Assembly (NCBI RefSeq): GCF_025698545.1 | Contig: NC_068571.1 | Span: 50,129,733-50,193,732 of the forward strand | DNA: 64,000 bases | Reading direction: 5' to 3' | DNA from: Gossypium raimondii | Lineage: Eukaryota; Streptophyta; Magnoliopsida; Malvales; Malvaceae | Shown here: positions 12,697-23,566 of the stretch, piece after piece | How the letters are laid out: every line of letters starts with the position of its first letter | Numbering within the stretch: position 1 is the stretch's first letter | Program-made: the position numbers and the translations under genes | Notes under the pieces: generated by a model | What the model was told of the DNA's origin: nothing | The model's database searches: none | Seen by the model: only the letters and a program-made list of their open reading frames with translations

Positions 12697-13922
12697 TAGG
12701 GGTGAGCAAAATTCGATTCGACTCGAAAAAATCGAAAAAAATTCGAATTTCGAGTTAAACGAATCGAGTTATTCGAGTTAATCGAGTTATTGAATCAACT
12801 CGAATTTTTTTCAATTCGAGTTCGAATCGAGTTGAGTTTTGAATTGAATAACTCGAATAATTGAATAATTCAATAATTCGAATATCAAACTATAATATTT
12901 TACAGTTTTACCCTAAACTCTCAAACTTTTTTACTTTTCCCTCAAAACTTTTACTCCTTCCCACTTTTCCCCAAAACTTTTACTCCTCCTCCCAACCCCA
13001 ATCTACTCAAAATACATTTCCACCAAAATTTTACTCTTCCATTCATTTTTTTCAAAATTTTACTCTCAAAACCTTTAAAACTTTTTATTTTCCCCAAAAT
13101 TTTTACTCCTCCCACTTTTCCCTAAAACTTTTATTCTCTTCCCATCCCACCTCCCATCTACCCCAAACCCTCCCCCTCCAATTTTTTTTTTTAATATTTT
13201 CCTCCAAAATTTTACTCCCCTATTTACTTTCCTCAAACTTTTATTCCCCAAAATTTTTATTTTCCCCTAAACTTTTACTTCTCACCTTTACTCTCAAATA
13301 AAAATCAAAATTATCCAAAAAATCACTAAACATAAATAGTAATAATTTTATTTATATATACTATTTATATTATTAAATTAAATTTCACATTTTATATTAT
13401 TTATATTATTGAATTGTTTAGTCATATTGAATATTTATATTAAAATTGAATTCTTAATTATGCCATAAAATATTCGTGTTAAAATTTTATATTGGTATCG
13501 GTTTCAAATTTTATTTTAAAATAAATTTTATTAAAAAATCATATTTTATATTTAATATATTTTTAATTCCAAAATATATAGTGACAAGAATCCGAAGATA
13601 ATTGAAACAACTAAGCAAACAAATAAGCTAACCAAGATATAAAAATTAATAAATAAATTATGAGGTGATGAAAGTTAATAAAAAATTTGATTAAGGTGGA
13701 CAAATTTTATTATGATGGGTGACAATGGTTACAAGGACCTAAAATTATTTTTTAAAATTTAACTCGAACAAATATATTCGATTCGATTCGATTCGAATTC
13801 CATCTCACTCGACTCGATTCGAGAAAACTTCAAATAAAGTTAGGATGATAAAATGAGATTCGAAAACTCGATTAACTCGAAAATTTTCGATTCGATTCGA
13901 TTCGATCGAATGCTCACCCCTA
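12697..13922. mobile_element. Non-autonomous hAT-like element with 8-bp TSD
   Basis: 1226 bp. The left end is TAGGGGTGAGCA and the right end TGCTCACCCCTA, a perfect 12-base inverted match. The exact 8-base direct repeat AATGAAAG lies at 12689-12696 and 13923-13930. Both subterminal zones are packed with TCGA/ATTCGA words (CGATTCGATTCGA, AACTCGA), a palindrome-rich arrangement that could bind a transposase. The interior 12895-13290 is a pyrimidine-rich degenerate repeat. No transposase frame is present. An 8-bp TSD with short TIRs is typical of the hAT superfamily. Confidence 0.88.
12895..13290 (+). repeat. Degenerate CCCCAAAACTTTTACTCC repeats
   Basis: About a dozen imperfect units built on 'CCC(A/T)AAACTTTTACTCC' fill the hAT-like element. 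They create a long open frame rich in Pro, Phe, Leu and Ser that is a composition artefact, not a gene. Confidence 0.75.
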
Positions 13923-13930
13923 AATGAAAG

Positions 13931-15520
13931 TGTAACTACTATCTCTTTCTTGTAATTATAAAGGATTGTAATTTCCTAAACGTATTTAGGTAACAGAGTG
14001 TAATCACAACGTAATTTCTTATATCATATTTGGTAATATAAATTGTAATTACACTGTTATAGAATTTATATTTTTGAAAAATATTAATTACCATAAAAAA
14101 ATTAGTATGATAAAAATAATTTCTAAGCAAGTAACAAAAATTAAAATCAAGTCATCATATGTATTATGTTAGTCTAAAAAAATAGTTGATAACACTATTA
14201 TTAATAAAAATGGCAAGAAAAATAAACATCATACACAAATTTATCTAATTGTTGTAGTGCATATTTGTTGAGTTATTCCCTCTTTAATATTTAATATACC
14301 CATTCTTATTATCATTTGTTGGTCATTGATCGAGCTCATCATCATCTGAATTTGAATCTGCATCGTTAAGATTAATATCTTCCGCTTTTATGTACTCTAT
14401 GAAGCATGAATCATCTCAATTACACCTATGATTGAAGTTATGAAATATGTAAAACACTAGTACGACCTAACATTAATTTTTATGCTATACTAAGGTGATG
14501 TTAATATGAGAATTATTTGTTTAGAACAACAAATTTCTTTTCAACCATATTTCGAAGCCTTGAATGTCTTAATTTAAAGAGTTCACGAGCTGTCAATGGT
14601 GCTTGTGTATGGCACCATTCTCTCAAATGGTATCATAACCCACGATATGGTGCAAAATATCCTTTTCTATTTGCATAATTAGCATCGATTTTATAATATT
14701 TGGGTTTACAGTCCAAATAATTTGTAGTTTTAATTATAAAACTTATATAAACTTAATTTAGAGAAAGATTTATATTAGGTTATACCTCCTTTTATAATAC
14801 GTAAATGAAGTAAAATTAATATAAAATTTATAATATATAACCCTTATAAAAATATTTTATAAATTGTCCAAAATTTTCATAACATTTCTTATAAATAATA
14901 TTTTTTGTCATAATTTTAGAAATTTATTTTTATAAATAAGTTGTGTTAAAAGAATATTATATTTTTATGAATAAATATTTTATTTTTATAATATATAGCA
15001 TAGACACGTAAATAAGTTATGTCCATATTTGGTCATAACTTTTATAAATAAATATATTATAACACTTTTATAACATGTAAACTAATTTTTATAATAAACT
15101 TTTGACCATAACTTCAGAAATTTTCTAGGATTTAAATAGTATAATTTTTTGTTATAACTTAATAAAATACATAAATTATTTTTATAATATAATTTTGTAG
15201 AATTTATAATATAAGAAATTTTTACCATAACCATCCCAAACATTCATACGTATTTATGCTTATAATATAATTTTTATAACTTGTATAAAATAATTTTAAC
15301 AAAAAAATTGGATTTGGATATAATTACCTACGTAATTACTCCAATTCTTACCCTCGCCTAAAAATTGAAAAGTGTAATTGGGATACTCCTATTACACCCA
15401 ATTCAATGGGACTCACTACTTACAATGGTTATCCAAACATGTCATCATTGTGTAATTACAAGCAATTATATCTAAATCTATTTACTAAGTAGCTTTCCAA
15501 ACACTATCTAAATATATACA
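13931..15520 (-). mobile_element. Large non-autonomous repeat 'X', copy 2 (inverted)
   Basis: The reverse complement aligns along most of its length with 6686-8110, including a shared TTATACAA-TTATAAAAATTATATTATAAG block (read with gaps) and the GTGTAATTACA-type ends. The left end abuts the target duplication of the hAT-like element at 13923-13930, so that element probably inserted at or beside the end of this copy. No coding sequence. End points are approximate. Confidence 0.6.
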
Positions 15521-15630
15521 TTTATACCTCAACCTCTAAGAAAGCGTGGAATTATTATTATTTTTTAAATTAATAATCAAATCACTAAGAAAACATACTA
15601 CTTTAAACCTAATTTAATCAATATACACAA

Positions 15631-15981
15631 TGTTAGATATTATGTGACTCGAATCTTGTCACTTGTTAAAAAAAATAAATACAGTAGCAAAAAAAGAGGA
15701 TCTGTGAGGGCGAAAGGCCATAGCCCGTCATAGATCCCCATTAAGCACAAAACTGGACTAGGGTTGCGACCGGGGGTGTAGCCCCCATTGTACGGACTAT
15801 GCAGCACAAGTTGAATTCGTGTAAAACTATTTTTCTTCTATTTTACTTTGATTAGAACAGGGTTTTTCAATCTCCTCTTTTGTCCGTGGTTTTTTCCTGA
15901 AATGATTTTCACGTAAAATTATGTTCTTTTTTTTATTACTTTGCGATTGTTCTACCTCCATTATCGACATTTATTATAACA
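15631..15981 (+). mobile_element. Solo LTR with 5-bp TSD (copy 2)
   Basis: 351 bp from TGTTAG to ATAACA, flanked by the exact 5-base direct repeat CACAA (15626-15630 and 15982-15986). The middle is richer in GC (around 15700-15800) than the surroundings. The second half carries CACAAGTTGAATTCGTG and TTTGATTAGAA, shared with 5284-5644. No internal region or second LTR is present. The 5-bp duplication and TG...CA ends show retroelement insertion followed by LTR-LTR loss. Confidence 0.9.
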
Positions 15982-15986
15982 CACAA

Positions 15987-16680
15987 ATGTTTAAATTTTA
16001 TTCCAAGGAGATTAAATATATACGGTAATTTTCAGAAATATTAAAATTAAAAAGGTTGTCGGATATGGCAAAGTGAAAAGGTATTCTTGAAATTATATTC
16101 ATCTCAGCTGCTATTTCTGACTTTACTTCATGACAATGACCCCTCCTTTCTTAATTTGTTGTGCAAATTGAAGCAATATCATCACTATATGTTGATTCAG
16201 CCCCCACTTGTTGGAATTTTTTAACCCTAAACTCTCTCGAAAGCTTATAATAACCATTGCAAGTTCTATCAGTGATGGTGACAAGCGGATATGCAGCAAA
16301 CAGCATGTAATTGGATATACATAAAGTTGGTTTACAGCTAAGTAACCTTTGACTACTAAATACATATGAAAACAGCTAAGTAAGTAAACATTACTACTAG
16401 TTAACGCGTTAAAATGGAACTCAAAAGCCCCTAACATGGGTGATGATTTCATGATTGCTACGTACCTTGTCTTTTCTTATTACCCTAAATGTGCCTCTAA
16501 ATTCTTTCATTTCCGTTTTCCATTCCCATAATCAAGTATTAGTACGATAAACCAACAAATAATTGAATTGAATTAATCGTGGTAGAATTTTATTTGAATA
16601 CTATCTTAGTTTAAACAGTAAAGCTTCCATATATATATACATAGCTTCTCGAATATAAAGAAGTATTTTGATTCTTCTTT
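15987..16680. other. Intergenic, no gene seen
   Basis: A 109-codon open frame on the minus strand (16123-16452) has no family resemblance or gene context and I treat it as chance. Nothing else recognised. Confidence 0.4.
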
Positions 16681-16689
16681 TCAATGAAG

Positions 16690-17080
16690 CTTCCATCCAA
16701 GGGTCGTCTAAACTTAATATTGGCTAGATGTGAATCACTTTAAGGATTATCAAGACTTAATCTTGAAATTGGGTTTGGAGGGACACTAGCTTAAGATTTT
16801 GATTTGATTTGGATTCAAGGGTCATCAAATTTTGAACATGAGAATGGTTTTGAAGAGGGTTTGGATCTAAGAGTTTTCGAGATTTGATATTGAATAAATA
16901 ATTCGGCTTCAAGGACCTTTTAGACTTGATCTTGAAGAATGAGTTTAGTCTCCTTTGTGTTGATGCAACTAGCTTGAGAAGAGGTTTGATTCAATTGTCC
17001 TAAACTTGATCTTAGATGGATGATTTCACTTAAAAGGACATTCTAGACTTGATTTTGAAGAACATGTTTAGCCTAGAGCA
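16690..17080 (+). repeat. Degenerate 40-80 bp internal repeats
   Basis: A phrase like 'CAAGG(G/A)TC(A/G)TCTAGACTTGATCTTGAAGAAT-GAGTTT' recurs at about 16698, 16742, 16816, 16871, 16911, 16995 and 17036 with many substitutions and uneven spacing. It looks like an old tandem or segmental array. No reading frame runs through it. Confidence 0.5.
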
Positions 17081-17583
17081 ACTTTCTTTATAACTAATGT
17101 GACATTTTTTAGAATTTTTTTGAGTTATTTGATTTCTCAGAGATTTTGAAAAAAACATCTAGCTTTTAAAAACTTCTATTCAAGCTTCGATGTTGTGTTG
17201 AATGACTATAGTATAATTCAATTAAGTAAACGAGAATTTTGTAGAATATAAACCCTTTATATAAGTGCTCCACAATGAATAAACTCTATTTAATTATTAT
17301 TAATCTCATTTTAATTTAATTAATTAGAGATAGAATTTGTAAAGTTTTAGATGGATTTAATTTCTTGATTTATCTCTTAAATGATTTGATTTAATTTAAT
17401 TTAACTAGATATAAATAATAATGACACATGAAGAATTCGATCAATCCAAATTTCTCCTTCTACAATCTTACCATACATTAATAATGTGAGGGTTCTTTTA
17501 TTATACAATTTTACCTAGTTTTTAATAACTTTGATTCATTTTACTTGAACCAAAACGAAATGTTAAAAACTAATTAATTGAAG

Positions 17584-17948
17584 GATAAATATCAAATATA
17601 TACATGAACTTTGGTTTAATATGCAATTTGCTACATGAACTTTGATTTAGTGCAATTATACACATGAAACTTAAATTATGGTTCATATGTATACATGAAG
17701 CTTTTATTTTGATTCAATTATAGACATTTAAAGAAAAATATACATTTATTTTCATATATGATTAATATAATTGTTTGTGTATGCAATATATCAACAAAAA
17801 TGGTATTAATTCGATAATAGTGTTAATGATTTGTGAAAATTGAATCAAATAAAAAAAACCATGCATAAAATCACAGAAAATCAAAGTTCATGTATGAAAT
17901 TGCACATTGGATCAGAATTAATGTATAGTTTTGATATTTATCCCTTAA
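17584..17948. mobile_element. Foldback MITE, family M1 (copy 1)
   Basis: About 365 bp with long imperfect inverted ends: left GGATAAATATCAAATATATA, right reading GATATTTATCCCTT. The outer 45 bases pair, then phrases such as CATGAACTTTG and TGCAATTTG repeat inward on both arms. No clear target duplication; flanks are AATT-rich on both sides. A diverged relative lies at about 38790-39105. Confidence 0.7.
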
Positions 17949-17999
17949 TTAAATTATCCAATTCTTTGATATATTCTTCAAAAAAAAGTTACTTAAGTC

Positions 18000-18115
18000 C
18001 CTCCCCAACCCATAAATAGAAGGATAATACGCTTCAGCGCACTCGAGCCCACATTCTCCTGCATTAACAACAATATACATGTCAATCGAGTTAAGACTCA
18101 ATCAACATAAAAATA
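18000..18115 (-). mobile_element. SINE-like repeat, copy 1
   Basis: The reverse complement reads TGATTGAGTCTTAACTCGATTG, then about 45 bases later GGGCTCGAGTGCGC. These positions correspond to pol III A and B boxes and match the copies at 35985-36095 and 37013-37172. 5' head only; the tail is lost. Confidence 0.55.
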
Positions 18116-18517
18116 TATTTATTTAATTGTAAAATGGAGGATGACCAATATTTTGGTAAAAATGGGAACAGCTCATATGGGTAATGAAAGTAGAATAGAG
18201 AGACTTAAAAGGGTAGGGAGTAGGGTGTTTTGTTGGTCATATTCATTCTTACGAGTTAAGTCTAGGGAAAAGGTATTAAATTGACAACTTACAATACAGA
18301 CACACTTTTATTAGCCTACGCGGTTTCCTCATTTTGCAAGAAAACTATACTATACGATGTCTTCTTCAACTATGACTCCGCAGTCTAAGGGATTTGTCCT
18401 TTTTAATTTCTCCAACATCTCACGCTATATACATGTGAATTTAAGGATCATATCATTTAATTTAAGTTATTACGTGAAATACATATTTGAAGCATTGGTT
18501 AAACTCTTTGTTCGTAT

Positions 18518-19022
18518 CTATATCTATTAATAGGTTGGTCCATTTGCCCAATCTCGAAGGTTAACTTGAAACTTAGAGATTTGGGTAAAAATATTAAGTC
18601 TCGAAAATAAGGTTAGGTTAAAAAAAGAAAGTTCTTGGACTTGAATATTCAAAGCCCATGTCCGACTCGTTTTTTATGTTTCTAATATGTTATATATAAG
18701 TTTATAACACATCAAAACTAAATCTAGAGTAATATATAACAATTTAATGTATATTTAAAAATGTTAAGATGCCTATATATACAATTTTAATAAACAAAAA
18801 GTATATAAAATTAATAAATATTAAATTAAAATAATATAAATATTTGTTAAAAATTCAAAAAAAATTATGAGTGAATTTAAAATGGGTTTGAATTGATCAT
18901 TTATAAATATAAGCGAACTTAGACAAAATTTTATATCTATATATTTTAAGTTAAACCAAACTTGAACAAAAATAAAATACATTAATATCATGCTTTAGAT
19001 TTAGCCCATCAACGCCGCACCA
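18518..19022 (+). mobile_element. hAT-like repeat, relative of 46442-46955
   Basis: Shares with 46442-46955 the sequence TTTGCCCAATCTCGAA...ACTTGAAA, a GGCCTGAAAT-like block, a central TATATATAATG/ATAACACAT zone and a right part with AATTGAGTTTGGACAAA-like text. Ends are mutated and no duplication is visible. Non-coding. Confidence 0.55.
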
Positions 19023-19284
19023 AAAACATGTTTAAGATTAACATTGTTTATTTGATATTTATATTCATTTAAATTTATTTATTTTCAATCTTACCATGCA
19101 TTCGATGGACTGACAAATTTTATAATTTAAGTTTTTCATCCTATGACAATGAAGTCCAAAACTTTAGTTTTTTTTTTCAGCATTGCAATTTCAAAATTGG
19201 TTTATTGGGCCTGATCCAAATTGGGCCATGCTAAACAATATATTTTCAATTTATATGGGTCTGGCCCAATTTTGTTTTCTTGAG

Positions 19285-19691
19285 CTCCACCCAATTTTGT
19301 TCATTCCATAAATCTTCTCAAAGCGACTGGGGTGGTGAATACAGGCCTCTTAGTAGCATTCAACAACGAGTCAATGGTCCACATACCTCGGAGCAGAAGC
19401 ATCATCACATAGTTGAGATGGGTTTGACTTTGTTGGCTCAAGCCAAGGTTCCTCTAAAATTTTGGCTCATGCTTTTCAGACTGTAGTGCATCTTATTAAT
19501 CGTTTACCTTCATCAGTGTTGCAGGATAAATCTCCTTATGAGATGTATAAATCCAAGCCTAATTATCATTATCTCAAGGTGTTTGGCTGTTGTTGTTTTC
19601 CTCTTTTTAAGGCCTTATAATAAACATAATTTGAATTTTCAGTCTCAAGCCTATGTGTTTTTTTGGATACAGCTCTATCCACAAGGGTTAC
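19285..19691 (+). pseudogene. Ty1/copia polyprotein fragment, integrase end (5' part)
   Basis: Decayed copia pol in the plus direction. Visible words include SDWGGEYRPLSS, PHTSEQ, HIVEMGLTLLAQA, NRLPSS, YHYLKVFGC and LNFQSQA, which belong to the catalytic core end and GKGY-like tail of copia integrase. At least two frame changes and a stop break it. The gag, protease and 5' LTR are missing, so it is 5'-truncated near 19285. It breaks at HKGY (about 19682-19691), where a solo LTR inserted; the reading resumes at 23572. Confidence 0.88.
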
Positions 19692-20030
19692 GGTTAGAAT
19701 TAAGTGACTTAATCCTTATTTAAATAAAATACAATGGTAAAATAAAATAAAAGTAAAATTCTTATAGAACTACACTTCTTTTATTTTATTTTAGAATAAG
19801 GGCACGTTTGGTTCGCTGTATTGGAATAGAGGCGTAATGGAATAGAGGCATAATAGCAAATCAATGGTTTGGTTGAATGTAATGGAATAGAGGTGTAATA
19901 GCATAATGGAAAAAACTAAAATGACTAGAATACCCTTAGCATAAATTTGTTTGGGTAAATGATTATTGTTATTGTTATTTAAATTTTAATAAGATTATTA
20001 ATATCAATAATAAATAATTTAATCATATTT

Positions 20031-20575
20031 AAATATAATTATTATTAAATATATTATAATTAAAATATATAATTTAATAAAATTCTTAATAGTCAATATT
20101 GTTATATGAATTTACTCAAATCATAATATATGATACTATAAAATATAAATTAACATAATTATTATTAAATATATTATAATTAAAATCTATAATTTAATAA
20201 AATTCTTAATAATTAATATTCTTATATGAATTTACTCAAATCATAATATATGATACTATAAAAGATAATTTAACATAATTATTATTAAATATATTTTAAT
20301 TAAAATATATAATTTAATAAAATTCTTAATAATTAATATTCTTATATGAATTTACTCAAATCATAATATATGATACTATAAAAGATAATTTAACATAATT
20401 ACTATTAAATATATTTTAATTAAAATATATAATTTAATAAAATTCTAATAATCAATATTCTTATATGAATTTACTAAAATCATAATATATGATACTATAA
20501 AATATAATTTGAAATAATTAATATTAAATATATTTTAATTAAAATATATGATTTAATAAAATTTAAAATAATTAT
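20031..20575 (+). repeat. 120-bp tandem array, about 4.5 units
   Basis: The unit starts ATTATTAAATATATTATAAT and recurs at 20041, 20161, 20281, 20401 and about 20520: an exact 120-base period for three steps, then 119. Units carry TTATATGAATTTACTCAAAT and CATAATATATGATACTATAA. Units 2-4 share ATTAATATTCTTATATG, while unit 1 has GTCAATATTGTTATATG. Confidence 0.95.
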
Positions 20576-21132
20576 CTAGATTCAAATTTAAGAATTATTT
20601 ACATGAACAAAAATATAATATTTGTTTCTAAGTTAATTATTTTAATAAAATAATTAAATATTTATATAACGGTGTTCTCATCTTTTGGTATTTTTATATG
20701 CAATTTTAAAGATTGAATCCAAACTTAAAAGAATATTTATTTGTAAGCATTTCACCGGTTTACTTCAACTCAATTATTGATTAATTTTTAATAAACATAA
20801 ATTCAATAACCATTACTATTATCTTCTGAATATTGTACTGAATTTTAGACAATTTTCTATTTTGAGAAAGGAGTTCATCATAAATGCACCACCCCTTGTC
20901 TTGCTAGTTCTCTAACCAAAGCAGGATAAACAGAATGGAACAAAAGAACAGCAAGTAAAAAATAGATGTATCTATTGAACACTGCATTTCAGGGCTTAAA
21001 TTAAGCATATGTCCCAGTCCAAATTAAGCATATGTCCCAGTCCATGATCACACAATTTTGAGACAAGATTGGAAGTTCATTGTAGTTTAGATAATTGATT
21101 TATACATGGAATTAATTTCAAGTGTTGTTTAC

Positions 21133-22295
21133 CTCTGATCCTATAGGCTGATATACCACAGACTTGCTATTTCCAAAGTTGAAAACTACCCTCACAATCG
21201 TTAATGTATTAACAAAAAATAATAAGACATGATGTAACTATCTAAGATGTGGGTTCGCTACCGCTCGGCTCATCCAACATCTCAACCATAGGAGCATACT
21301 GCACAAGTTAAAAGCAGGAATGGTGAGGGATGATATTGTTTATATACATATATATAGAGAGAGAGAGATTGAAGTTCATGGAGATAAAAAAATTAGAGAG
21401 AGACCTCATTATTCTCTTCAAAGTAGATTCCATCAATTGCACTTTTCTGCTGGAACAAAAATCCTAAACTATTTTCAAGCAGCTTTTTTAATTTCCATGT
21501 CTGCAAAATTCACATATATTGAAACTCAGGATTTTCACTTCACATAATTTACTTATACCTGCCGCTTGCAAATAAATAATTGCAGGGGACTAAAAGTCAT
21601 CCACATTCTCCCATCAGATACTAGCCAAATCAACTAAGGATTTTAAGGGTTTTCATATACACACGATTCAAAAGGTCTTTATATCTAACAATCAGGTTTA
21701 ATTAGTTAAAGATTGAAGATAAAAAGTAGTATATGAATAATAAGCCTAGTCTCCATTTGTCACCATTGACTCCTTTTAAGAGGAGGAAAACAAAAGGAAA
21801 GGGATAACTATACGGAAGAAATAGGTGAAGTGTAAAAACCTTCCTAGTTCGTAGCATGTTTTGGCAAGTATAAAATTGGTAAGAATTGAAACGTAGAAAA
21901 GGCAGGCTTAGAACACATACCCATGAGAGAAGATCTCCATCAACAACTGAAGCATCTTGCACTAATGAAAAGAAATCCTGTGATTCCACCATCAAACTAC
22001 TTATCAATTTTGGTGTAGGCTAATGTTCTTGAAAATGGTTACTTTAAAGTTAGGTACAAATGAAACAATAAGTCGGTGATCCTATTTCTAACTAAATTCG
22101 AACTTGACAAAAGATGCATGTTTCAACTATTTTTCGAAAATAATCATGCTAACAATCATCAAGACAACTACACATCTAAAAATCATGAAACTACCTTGCA
22201 AAAGCAAAGGCAGTAAAGCTATCAAAAGAAAACCATGAATCATCCAATAATGTCGATGTCCCCGCCTCTCCAACACTACGATCTTTCAAGTCCAT
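21133..22295 (-). pseudogene. Exon-like segments of an unidentified gene inside the TIR element
   Basis: On the minus strand, in order. Segment A (22295-22195) opens with ATG and reads MDLKDRSVGEAGTST..., ending at AAG|GTAGTT. B (22019-21921) follows a CATTAG acceptor, is exactly 33 codons (PTPKLISSLMVES...GDLLSW) and ends at a GTATGT donor. C (21500-21405) follows TTTTGCAG, is exactly 32 codons (TWKLKKLLENSLG...YFEENNE) and ends before GT. D (about 21200-21133) encodes VVFNFGNSKSVVYQPIGSE and ends before GTAAAC. B and C join in phase 0; A ends in phase 2, so A-B do not join directly. I do not recognise the protein. It is most likely a captured host-gene fragment; it could also be an accessory gene of the element. 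Confidence 0.5.
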
Positions 22296-22924
22296 ATTTT
22301 AGATATTAACACTAAACTATAAACATCAAGACAGGAAAAAGGGCATCATGTGTTGTTGATGACGACATATCTGTGAAACTAAGAGAGAAAAAGATAGCTC
22401 CAATTCAAGATGCATAAACTTGAATGGAATAGCAAATATTTGTTGATCTAGGCATATAGCTCTTACCATAATGTGCGTAATTATATAGTTAAGGCAAATT
22501 TACCCAAAAAGGATCCCATAAAGAAACGATAAATTCGAAAATTACCTTTGTGAACAACTAACTCCTGTTTGAAAAGGCTACAAAATATATACAACGGAAA
22601 AGTCAAGGCCAAATAAAAATAACAAATCCATTTGCTATATACTAGCATTAAGTAATTTAAAAATGAAAACAAGCCAAACAGTTGAATATACATGAAGGGA
22701 GAAAACGTAAGCATTTTGAAAAAATGGAACTAATAAAACATTTATGCAGCAGACAGAATGTTCGGTGATAGCATGGTTTTTGTGCATCCAAGGTCAGACC
22801 TAGGATTTCTTACCAATAAAATTTTCCAAAATTTTCCAGATGAAGGTGTTGATCGTTCAAGAGTGTGGTTTAACTCCAATCCTCATCAAGCATTGGCTGT
22901 CTATTCAGGATGCTAAAAGTTCAA

Positions 22925-23120
22925 TCGGCAGAAACTGAGGAAATCGACAGAAAAGAAAGGAAAAGAAACAGAGGGAGCAAATCGGCAGAAAAAAAAGAAA
23001 ATAAACAGAGGAACAGAGGGAGCAAATCAGCAAAAAAGAAAAGAAAAGAAACAGAGGGAGCAAATCGGCAAAAGCTAGAAGGAACAGAAGAGAAACAAAG
23101 GGGAAGCCGATGGGAGGGTA
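22925..23120 (+). repeat. Purine-rich degenerate repeat array
   Basis: Nearly all A and G on the plus strand. The phrase ACAGAGGGAGCAAATC recurs at about 22969, 23012 and 23051 (steps of 43 and 39), with CAGAAAAGAAAGGAAAAG linkers. It makes open frames on both strands that I regard as artefacts. Confidence 0.75.
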
Positions 23121-23566
23121 AAACAGGGAGGGTAAACTGAAGTGGCACCTAATCTGGGCAAAAGGGAGGGATTAGAAATCGGTGGATTTCACCGATTAGG
23201 TCAATTATGTATTACGGGTGTATTAGCAATACCATGAACCAAACAACGGAATAAAAGGGGATTATGTGGGGCCCACTGATTGTATTGGCTATGCCAATAC
23301 ACCCAACCAAACATAGTGTAAGATTTTTTAAATCTTACTAAACTCCATCTATTTGATATTGATTAGAATAAGCTTACTACACTCCTATTAGAATATGGTT
23401 TTACAAGCCTATAAATAGATATAATATATTTCTCTTGCAATCATTCGAATTCGATATAGTGAATTTTCTTCTCCTCTGTCCGTGTTTTTTTCTCGAAAGA
23501 GTTTTCATGTAAAAATTTGTATATTTTTTACTTTTATTTCTCCTTTTTTTTTTGCTATTTTTTATA

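Larger units (their letters stand above)
19800..23318. mobile_element. 3.5-kb TIR element (PIF/Harbinger-like), carries exon-like sequence
   Basis: The left end reads GGGCACGTTTGGTT...GTATTGGAATAG. The right end, reverse-complemented, reads CACTATGTTTGGTT...GTATTGGCATAG. The ends share GTTTGGTT and GTATTGG(A/C)ATAG with the same spacing. It is flanked by TAA (19797-19799; 23319-23321), the 3-bp target typical of PIF/Harbinger; a 3-base match alone is weak. No DDE transposase frame was seen, so it looks non-autonomous. It contains a 120-bp tandem array, a purine-rich array and minus-strand exon-like segments, described separately. Confidence 0.7.
19692..23566 (+). mobile_element. Solo LTR inside copia, itself split by a TIR element
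   Basis: The copia reading HKGY|KCLAT is interrupted exactly here, with the 5-base duplication GTTAC at 19687-19691 and 23567-23571. The inserted LTR begins GGTTAGAATTAAGTGACTT (TG lost by mutation) and ends TTTTTTATA. Subtracting the inner element at 19800-23318 leaves about 356 bp, the same size as the solo LTRs at 5284 and 15631. It shares with them the TTGATTAGAATA, ATAAATAGAT, CTCTTGCAAT and TCTCGAAA-type blocks, so it is a related subfamily. Confidence 0.88.

Noticed and set aside
12861-13301. 146-codon plus-strand open frame
   Set aside because: Made entirely of CCCCAAAACTTTTACTCC-type repeats within the hAT-like element; Phe/Leu/Pro/Ser composition with no domain.
16123-16452. 109-codon minus-strand open frame
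   Set aside because: No family resemblance, splice context or conserved motif; isolated in spacer DNA.
22910-23148. Open frames on both strands (Lys/Arg/Glu-rich and its antisense)
   Set aside because: Product of the purine-rich repeat array; both strands open for the same reason.
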